Below are positions 1 through 6,160 of a stretch of 13,514 bases of DNA, one piece after another. Below the pieces are notes generated by a model. The model worked only from the letters and a program-made list of their open reading frames with translations, made no database searches and was not told the DNA's origin. The stretch is from positions 1 through 13,514 of the forward strand of contig JACQFU010000580.1 of the NCBI GenBank assembly GCA_016199905.1, in the 5' to 3' direction. Position 1 is the stretch's first letter. Each line of letters opens with the position of its first letter. The position numbers and the translations under genes were made by a program. The DNA is from Candidatus Wallbacteria bacterium (GTDB lineage Bacteria; Muiribacteriota; UBA6191; JACPRK01).

Positions 1-725
1 GTCCCCTTGACGAAGCTGATGGCGTAGTTCGCCGACGTGAGGCCGGAGGGCGTCACGTCGTAGGCCCCGACCGCGCTCGCGGCGGTCGCAGCGGTGCTGA
101 AGGCGAGCGACCCGCCAAGCGATGCCGGTGTGTCGCCGTTGAGGAAGCCGTCGTAGGTCACCGTGAACGTCGGGTTGGCCTGGCCGTACACCTTGGTCGA
201 TTCGGCGACGGTGATGGTGAGGGGTGCCCTCACCGTCACGCTCTGGGTGCAGGTTGCGGTGTTCCCGCTGGAGTCGCGCGCCGTCCACGTGACGACCGTC
301 GTCCCCGCGGGCAGGAATTGTGGCCCATTGCGGGTGACCGCGACGTTGCTGTCACATGCATCGGTTGCCGTGGCGACACCGATGGAGCCGCCAAACGTAC
401 CGTCGGGCTGGTCGGGGGGCACCGTGAGGGACGGCGGGCAGGTGATCACCGGCGGCGTCGTATCCTGAACGGTCACCACCACGATGTCAGGGATAGAATT
501 TATCTTCCCATCGTTCACCACGAGCGCGATCGTGTTGGCGCCGTTGCCAAGCTGTACCGTCGGGGTGGCCCCCGTCACGGTCCCGAACGGGCCTGTCCAG
601 GTGTACGTCAGAGTGTCCCCGTCGAAATCCGAGGAGCCCCTACCGTCGAGGGTGACAGAGGCGCCCGATGCGGAGGCGCATTGGATGGTCCGGTCGGAGC
701 CGGCCTCGGCGACGGGAGCATTGTT
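1..725 (-). repeat. PKD-HYR-MBG cassette, second copy (cut by window edge)
   Basis: Residues 1737-1977 repeat the domain order of residues 809-1060: PKD-like of 88 residues, HYR of 80 residues, then MBG. The PKD copies share VTLDGRGSSD and the HYR copies share TTPPVITCPP and DSSGNTATC. At DNA level a 52-bp stretch is identical: 432-483 here and 3216-3267 in the other copy. The MBG unit here begins at 221 and is cut after about 73 residues, so more tandem MBG units may follow outside the window. Confidence 0.85.
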
Positions 726-3700
726 TCTCGTTGCGACGATCTGTCCCATGATGCCGCCCCCGGCGTCCTTGTACCACGCGACGAGGAAGCTCGTGTCGCC
801 GAACGCCAACGCTGGACTCCACGCCCCGGACCCCTTGTTGATGTCGAACCCGCTGGCGTCGAGTACGGAACCTTGAGGACTGACCCGAGCGCCACGGGCC
901 TTGCAGCCGGCCCAGGCGACCAACCAGTTCGTGCCGTCGAAGCCTGCGACGGCGCCATTGGGGCTGCAACCCGACAGGGAGGGGTTGATCAACAAACCCC
1001 CGGTGCTGGCAGGGCCGTCCAGAAGTGTCCCGTTCGTCGTGATCCGAGAGCCATACATGGCCCTGGCGGATACTCGCTGGTCCTCGAACACCGATATGAA
1101 CTTCCCGTTCCCGTCGTAACTCACTCCCGTGTACATCCAGCTTCCCTGCCATCCGGGCACCGTGCAGACCGGGATCGGAACAGCATCCAGCAGGGCGCCC
1201 GCTCGAGAGAGGCGCATTGCGTAGACGTCGTTGTCGAGATTCCAATCTGGCTGTTGCATCCAGGTGACCAGGTAGACCCCTCCCCCGTACGAGGCGACTG
1301 GGTTCGATTCGACGGCGGCCGTCCCGGAAATCGTGATTTTGGCACCGAGCTTGGTGCCCGTTGCGGAGATCCGTTGGCCGAAGACGTCGTACTTGTTTAC
1401 CTGCTCGCTCCAGACAAGCAAGAAGTCCGTCCCGTCTGTCGCGACATGCGGCTCAGAGCTTCCGGTGTCGAAGGGCGCAGAAACGGCTCCCTGGGGTGTG
1501 ACGAACGCACCTTTCGTGCCGCCGGTGACGAGGTAGACGCTCCCGTTGAAGGCTAGTCTACTTCCCCCATGAGCGGTTCCCGCCGCCGGGAGAATCGTGA
1601 AAACGTCTCCCGAGAGAGTGCCCGCCTTGGTCACGAAGCGACCCCTGACGCCAGCCGTCGGGTAACCCGCCCAAACGACCAGGTATCTCTGACCATCGAA
1701 GGCGGCGCTGACGTTGTACCAGCCGTCGCCGACGGCGCTGATCTGGAGGTCACTCGCGAGTTGTGAGCCTTTCTTGGCCGGCGTAGACAGGGCAACCGTG
1801 AGGGTCCCCTTGACGAAGGTGATGGCGTAGTTGGTCGCCGTGAGGCCCGAGGGCGTGACGTCGTAGGTCCCGACGGGGCTATCGGTGGTGGCATCCGTGG
1901 TGAAGACGAGGGTTCCGCCCAGAACTGCGGGGTTCTCGTTGTTGGCGAAGCCGTAGAAGCCCGCGGTGAACGTCGGGTTCGGCTGGCCGGGGACTTTGGT
2001 CGTTGCGTCGGCCCTGACCGTGAGGGCTGCCTGAGTGATCGTGAGGGTCCCCTTGACATAAGTGAAGGTGTAACTGGTCGCCGTGAGCCCCGAGGGCGTG
2101 AGATCGTACGTCCCAACGGGGCTCGCGCTGGTCGCAGGGGTGGCGAAGGAGAGCGTTCCGCCCAGCGATGCAGACGTGTCGCCATTGACGAAGCCGGCGT
2201 AGCTCGCAGTGAACGTCGGGTTCGGCTGGCCGTACCCCCTGGTCGCGGCGTTGGCCGTGACCGTGAGGGGGATCTTGGTGATCGTGAGGGTCCCCTTGAC
2301 GAAGGTGATGGCGTAGTTGGTCGCCGTGAGGCCCGAGGGCGTGACGTCGTAGGTCCCGCCGGGGCTCGCGGTGGTCGCCGCGGTGGTGAAGGCGAGTGTT
2401 CCGGTCAGCTCTGCGACAGTCTCGCCATTGACGAAGCCGGCGTAGGTCACAGTGAACGTCGGGTTCGGCTGGCCATAGGGCCTGGTCGATGCGTCCGTAG
2501 TGACCGTGAGGGGTGCCTTGGTTATGGTGAGGGTCCCCTTGACGAAGGTGATGGCGTAGTTGCTCGCCGTGAGGCCCGAGGGCGTGACATCGTAGGTCCC
2601 GAGGGGGCTCGCGGTGGTCGCGATGGTGGTGAAGGCAAGCGTCCCGCCCAGCGCTGCAGGCGTGTCGCCGGCGACGAGGCCGGTGTAGGTCGCCGTGAAC
2701 GCCGGGTTCGGCTGGCCATAGGGCCTGGTCGATGCGTTGGCCGTGACCGTGAGGGGGGCCGGAGCGACCGCGAGGCCTCCCTGAACGTACCTGATGGCGT
2801 ACTTGGACGACATGAGGCCAGAGGACCAGACGTCGTAGTTCCCGACGGGGCTCGCGGTGGTCGCGACCGTGGTGAAGACAAGCGCCCCGCCCAGCGATGC
2901 AGGCGTGTCGCCGTCGACGAAGCCGTCGTAGGTCGCCGTGAACGTCGGATTGGGCTGGCCGTACACCTTGGTCGAAGCGTCGACGGTGACGGTGACGAAG
3001 GCGGTGGGTACGTTTACCGTCACCGTCTGCGCGCAGGTTGCGGTGTTTCCGCTCGAGTCGGTCGCCGTCCATGTGACGAGCGTCGTCCCCACGGGCAGGA
3101 ACAGCGGCCCATCGTGCGTGAGCATGACAGCGGAGTCACCTGCATCGGTCGTCGTGGCGACACCGATCATGCCGCCGTACGTACCGTCGGTCCGCTCGGC
3201 GACCACCGTGATGGCCGGCGGGCAGGTGATCACCGGCGGCGTCGTATCCTGAACGGTCACCACCACGGTGTCGGGGGAAGAGTTCCGCTTGCCATCGTTC
3301 ACGACGAGCGTGATCGTGTTGGTGCCCTTGGGAAGCTGCACCCACGGGGTGGCCCCCGTCGCGGTCCCGAACGGGCCCGTCCAGGCATATGTAATAGGAC
3401 TCCCATCGGGATCCGAGGAGCCCCTACCGTCGAGGGTGACCGTGGCGCCCGATGGGGATGTGCATTCGACGGTCTGGTTGGGACCGGCCTCGGCGACCGG
3501 TGCATGGTTGATGGAGTTGTAAATGTATCGGACAGTGCTCCCCACGTTGTAGGCGATGTAGAGCCCGGCAGGCGAGGCCGCTACGGCCGCCGTATTGGCC
3601 GATGAATTGGCCGTGACGCGGCTGGCCATGACCGTACCGGAGGGGATGCTCCTGGTGAGGTAGAGGGGGCGCATGTCGTCGCTGGAGCCCGAACCGTGCC

Positions 3701-5933
3701 GGACGATGACATGCAGGTCGCCGCCCGAGTAGTCCGCGTCCAACCACTGGACTCCCCCAGCAACACCCGTGGCCAGGACCTCCTGCTTCCACGTCCCGTT
3801 GGACCCGCGGGTGGACGCCTTGAGGTAACCATCACTGGTGCCATAAATGAGGCACGGGGTTGAGCCATTGAGGATCAGTTGCGTGCCGGAAACGAACTGT
3901 TCAAAGACGGGCTCGACCGTCCACGTCGAGTCGGAGGGACCTTTTTGCGCATACATGGGCCCCGGGTAAGTGCCGCCGCTCCAGACGTTCTGGAACGCCG
4001 CATGCAGGGTATAACCGTCCGGATCCACTCGGAGGTCCAAGGGGGTCGAGTTGCTGGGTTGGGCAGAGGAAATGGTCGTTTCGGTGCCCCAGACGCCAGC
4101 TGTCCGCTTCTTGTACTTGATGCCCCCTGACGAATACATGAGGTGCAGGTCGCCGCCCGCGTCCTCGGCCGCGGCGATGTAGCCGCCCGAGCCCACGCCG
4201 ACCGAGGCCGGGCAAGCGGAGCCGTTCGGGAGGCCCGCTGGAACTTCGGTGTAGTAAACCGTTGAGCCGTTCGAGTAGAAAACGTGGATGGAACCAGACC
4301 GGCCCACGATCACCTTGGGGTTGCTGGTGCCAGCGGGGCTGACCGTGTTGTAGACCCAGCCAGATCCTTCTTTTCTGAACAGCTTACTTCCGGAGTAGAT
4401 GTAGGGAATCCCAGTGGCGTCATAGGCCACATCCAAGGCTGACCCGGCGCTCGAGTCCGGGGTCTCGGCGGTCGTGAGGGTGACCGGTGCCGCGGGAACG
4501 GGCGTGCTCACCACGGCCTCGTCCGAACTCTTGGCTCCCCTCGCGTCGACCACCGTCAAGGTGGCCACGTAGTTCCCCTGGATGCCTGCGGTGAAGCTGA
4601 CCGTGGCCCCGGCCTGCGTGATCACGCCGCCGGAAGGATCTTGTATCGTCCAGCTGTAGGTCAAGGCGTCGTTGTCCAGGTCCGAGGCGGTCCCGGTCAG
4701 GGTCACGAGGCCTCCCAGGACAACCGACTTGTCCGCACCCGCGTTAGCGGTCGGCACGCTGTTGGTCAGGTCCCTGACGGCCTTCAGCCGCCAACGGTTG
4801 TACTGGTATACAGTGGCAGGCTTCCCGGCGCCCACGGTGAGGGAAGGATGGCAAGATTCATACGGCGTGTCGGCGTAGCCAAGCCTCTCGGCGATGGCCT
4901 GGCGCTCGAGAGTGCCGCTCGGGAGGGGCTTCTTGATCATCCAGGGACGGTTGTCGTCGGAGGAGCCCGACCCGCCGCTGTAGGTGATCCAGAGGGTCCC
5001 GTTGAGCGCATCCGCGTCCCCGAACTGCACGGCCCCGCCGACGTTCGTGACCAGGTCCTCCGCGGTCCAGGTCCCGTTCGTGTTCCGACGGGCCATCGAA
5101 AGATTGTAGGTCACCGCGTAGACGATGTATGGGTTCTGGCCGTCCACTGCCAGGCTGAGCACGTTGTTACCAAGGTAGCTGCCAACGGCCACGGCAGGCT
5201 CGTAGGTCCAGCTCCCGCCCGGAACCTTGGTGCCATATACCAGGCCAGCCGGGTACCCGGTCGCCGAGCTCGTCTGATGGGCGGTCATATGGAGCGTGCG
5301 CCCGTCCGAGCCAAGCCTCATCGCCAAGACGCCAAAGTTATAGCCGGCAGGGGAAATCCGCACGGCCGAACTCCAGGTCCCGCCGCTTCTGACACGGTAG
5401 TAGAGCCCACTGGAGTTGTAGAGGAGGTGGAGGTTGCCGTCCGCATCCTCGACTGCGGAGTTGTACATGGCCGTGGCCACGATCTCCGCCACAGGGGAGC
5501 TGGCTCCGTCGGGTAGGTCCGGACTGAACTCCGCATGGTACAGGGGCCCCCCTCCGCCAAAAGTACCCGTATAGAAGACATGCGTGGTCCCCGAGCTGCC
5601 GACCACCACTGTGCCGCCGTAGGCATAGAGCGGGTTGACATAATTCTTTTTCCACCCGGTGCCGGTCGAGGTGCAAAGCCTGCCATTGGAGAAGACGGCC
5701 GTACGGCCCGAGGCGTTGGCTGCGACGTCGGTCCAATAGAAATTGCCTCCGGGTTCGCTCGCCGCGATCTCGGGGACGAAGTTGGCTGCCGCGCACTCGT
5801 GCACGGTCGCAAACGATAGAGTGGCAAACAGGACCAGGGCGCCAATCAAGGCGGTCCTCCTATAGCAGGCCCTCCCGCCGCCCCACCCCAGAAGAACCGA
5901 AAAAGCCACGTCCAGTCGCTTCGGATCGAGCAT
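1..5933 (-). CDS. Giant modular secreted protein with propeller-like, PKD, HYR and MBG domains (partial, C-terminus outside window)
   Basis: The frame is open from an ATG at 5933 to the left edge: 1977 codons without a stop. The start is fixed by AAGGAG six bases upstream. Residues 1-50 look like an export signal with a long N-region, Arg-Arg at 25-26, a hydrophobic stretch at about 27-42 and likely cleavage near Ala-Ala-Ala 48-50. Order after that: propeller-like region about 54-390; PKD-like 393-478; second propeller-like region 479-808; PKD-like 809-896; HYR 897-976; five 81-residue MBG units 980-1384 (YGQPNP, GTYDVTPSGL, NYAITFVKG motifs); a third propeller-like region with LVVW-type motifs 1385-1736; PKD-like 1737-1824; HYR 1825-1904; a sixth, cut MBG unit from 1905. 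Such domains are extracellular, beta-rich adhesion or stalk modules. No catalytic motif was seen. A role at the cell surface or in the medium is inference; the C-terminal anchor or secretion tag is not visible. Confidence 0.88.
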   Translation of the reverse strand, partial: MLDPKRLDVAFSVLLGWGGGRACYRRTALIGALVLFATLSFATVHECAAANFVPEIAASEPGGNFYWTDVAANASGRTAVFSNGRLCTSTGTGWKKNYVNPLYAYGGTVVVGSSGTTHVFYTGTFGGGGPLYHAEFSPDLPDGASSPVAEIVATAMYNSAVEDADGNLHLLYNSSGLYYRVRSGGTWSSAVRISPAGYNFGVLAMRLGSDGRTLHMTAHQTSSATGYPAGLVYGTKVPGGSWTYEPAVAVGSYLGNNVLSLAVDGQNPYIVYAVTYNLSMARRNTNGTWTAEDLVTNVGGAVQFGDADALNGTLWITYSGGSGSSDDNRPWMIKKPLPSGTLERQAIAERLGYADTPYESCHPSLTVGAGKPATVYQYNRWRLKAVRDLTNSVPTANAGADKSVVLGGLVTLTGTASDLDNDALTYSWTIQDPSGGVITQAGATVSFTAGIQGNYVATLTVVDARGAKSSDEAVVSTPVPAAPVTLTTAETPDSSAGSALDVAYDATGIPYIYSGSKLFRKEGSGWVYNTVSPAGTSNPKVIVGRSGSIHVFYSNGSTVYYTEVPAGLPNGSACPASVGVGSGGYIAAAEDAGGDLHLMYSSGGIKYKKRTAGVWGTETTISSAQPSNSTPLDLRVDPDGYTLHAAFQNVWSGGTYPGPMYAQKGPSDSTWTVEPVFEQFVSGTQLILNGSTPCLIYGTSDGYLKASTRGSNGTWKQEVLATGVAGGVQWLDADYSGGDLHVIVRHGSGSSDDMRPLYLTRSIPSGTVMASRVTANSSANTAAVAASPAGLYIAYNVGSTVRYIYNSINHAPVAEAGPNQTVECTSPSGATVTLDGRGSSDPDGSPITYAWTGPFGTATGATPWVQLPKGTNTITLVVNDGKRNSSPDTVVVTVQDTTPPVITCPPAITVVAERTDGTYGGMIGVATTTDAGDSAVMLTHDGPLFLPVGTTLVTWTATDSSGNTATCAQTVTVNVPTAFVTVTVDASTKVYGQPNPTFTATYDGFVDGDTPASLGGALVFTTVATTASPVGNYDVWSSGLMSSKYAIRYVQGGLAVAPAPLTVTANASTRPYGQPNPAFTATYTGLVAGDTPAALGGTLAFTTIATTASPLGTYDVTPSGLTASNYAITFVKGTLTITKAPLTVTTDASTRPYGQPNPTFTVTYAGFVNGETVAELTGTLAFTTAATTASPGGTYDVTPSGLTATNYAITFVKGTLTITKIPLTVTANAATRGYGQPNPTFTASYAGFVNGDTSASLGGTLSFATPATSASPVGTYDLTPSGLTATSYTFTYVKGTLTITQAALTVRADATTKVPGQPNPTFTAGFYGFANNENPAVLGGTLVFTTDATTDSPVGTYDVTPSGLTATNYAITFVKGTLTVALSTPAKKGSQLASDLQISAVGDGWYNVSAAFDGQRYLVVWAGYPTAGVRGRFVTKAGTLSGDVFTILPAAGTAHGGSRLAFNGSVYLVTGGTKGAFVTPQGAVSAPFDTGSSEPHVATDGTDFLLVWSEQVNKYDVFGQRISATGTKLGAKITISGTAAVESNPVASYGGGVYLVTWMQQPDWNLDNDVYAMRLSRAGALLDAVPIPVCTVPGWQGSWMYTGVSYDGNGKFISVFEDQRVSARAMYGSRITTNGTLLDGPASTGGLLINPSLSGCSPNGAVAGFDGTNWLVAWAGCKARGARVSPQGSVLDASGFDINKGSGAWSPALAFGDTSFLVAWYKDAGGGIMGQIVATRNNAPVAEAGSDRTIQCASASGASVTLDGRGSSDFDGDTLTYTWTGPFGTVTGATPTVQLGNGANTIALVVNDGKINSIPDIVVVTVQDTTPPVITCPPSLTVPPDQPDGTFGGSIGVATATDACDSNVAVTRNGPQFLPAGTTVVTWTARDSSGNTATCTQSVTVRAPLTITVAESTKVYGQANPTFTVTYDGFLNGDTPASLGGSLAFSTAATAASAVGAYDVTPSGLTSANYAISFVKG
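1782..2996 (-). repeat. Tandem array of five 243-bp units coding MBG domains
   Basis: Five head-to-tail units of exactly 81 codons each, at 2996-2754, 2753-2511, 2510-2268, 2267-2025 and 2024-1782. Each carries a YGQPNP-type motif near residue 12, GGxLxF near 36-41, a TYDVTPSGL-type motif near 53-61 and a YAITFVKG-type motif near 66-73. Units 2 and 3 are the most alike; unit 1 differs most (NYDVWSSGL, YAIRYVQGG) and unit 5 has Pro in place of the Tyr of YGQ. This is an in-frame domain repeat, not a CRISPR array: there are no unique spacers. The constant length suggests expansion by unequal recombination. Confidence 0.9.
2754..3509 (-). repeat. PKD-HYR-MBG cassette, first copy
   Basis: This is the partner of the copy at 1-725, about 2.8 kb away in the same gene and orientation. 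The PKD-like part covers 3509-3246, HYR 3245-3006, and the first MBG unit 2996-2754. The HYR here has Gly (DAGDS, residue 932) where the other copy has Cys (DACDS, residue 1860). The rest of the domain, including VITCPP and TATC cysteines, is kept. Confidence 0.85.
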
Positions 5934-5939
5934 ACCACT

Positions 5940-5945
5940 CTCCTT
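5940..5945 (-). promoter_or_regulatory. Ribosome binding site of the giant gene
   Basis: AAGGAG on the minus strand with a six-base spacer (AGTGGT) before the ATG at 5933. It decides the start: the hydrophobic export segment begins about 27 codons downstream, so the N-region is unusually long, yet no ATG or GTG lies between this start and the segment. Confidence 0.8.
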
Positions 5946-6010
5946 AGCTCCGCAACGAGGTGACAACTTTCTAGCTTGTCCCCCGACTACGCTTGGGTTC
6001 TCTGAACAGA

Positions 6011-6040
6011 ACGCTAGTCAGATCACTAGGCCGATGTCAA
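6011..6040 (-). promoter_or_regulatory. Candidate sigma70-type promoter of the giant gene
   Basis: On the minus strand a perfect TTGACA lies at 6040-6035, followed 18 bases later by TAGCGT at 6016-6011, which matches TATAAT at only three positions. Transcription would start at about 6004, giving a leader of roughly 70 bases. The inverted repeat CTAGT-N6-ACTAG (6014-6018 and 6025-6029) overlaps the -10 edge and the spacer and could be an operator. The -35 is convincing; the -10 is weak. Confidence 0.35.
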
Positions 6041-6044
6041 GAAG

Positions 6045-6160
6045 AAAGGAGAACAAGTGATGTCCGGCAAAGAGAGCGATCGCCGAGGCTCGCGCGCAGC
6101 TCGCAGAGGCCGCGCGCGCCAAACCGGCGTTCCGGCTGCCGCTGGCCAAGATGAAGCAGG
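6045..6160 (+). pseudogene. Possible frameshifted N-terminal gene remnant with intact ribosome binding site
   Basis: On the plus strand AAAGGAG (6045-6051) sits eight bases before ATG at 6060. The ATG frame soon becomes an Arg-rich, unlikely sequence. The next frame (GCA at 6067 onward) reads like a real alpha-helical protein: AIAEARAQLAEAAR, then AFRLPLAKMKQ, with mostly G or C in third codon positions. Dropping one base after the fourth codon would join the two as MSGKRAIAEAR and so on. The stretch then runs head-on into the 3' end of the minus-strand gene at 6161. I do not recognise the protein. A truncated, frameshifted gene start or a sequencing error fits; chance in GC-rich DNA cannot be excluded. 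Confidence 0.28.

Larger units (their letters stand above)
5934..6160. other. Intergenic region between the two minus-strand genes
   Basis: This 227-bp gap holds the candidate promoter of the giant gene and a plus-strand ribosome binding site with a short coding-like remnant (listed separately). No convincing terminator for the 582-residue gene is seen: the only hairpin near its end, CCGG-N4-CCGG at 6124-6135, is short and is followed by just three T on the minus strand. Confidence 0.6.

Noticed and set aside
318..1556. Open plus-strand frame of 412 codons
   Set aside because: It lies wholly inside the giant minus-strand gene, has an Arg/Gly-rich composition with no recognisable motif, and exists because the opposite strand is GC-rich coding sequence.
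1782..2996. CRISPR-like regularly spaced repeats
   Set aside because: The period is 243 bp with similarity along the whole unit and an open reading frame; there are no short repeats with unique spacers.
1879..3072. Open minus-strand frame of 397 codons in the MBG array
   Set aside because: It is out of frame with the MBG-coding frame, His/Arg-rich, and its apparent repeats only mirror the tandem DNA repeat.
6124..6135. Terminator hairpin after the TerB-like gene
   Set aside because: The stem is four base pairs and the T-run only three bases; too weak to call.
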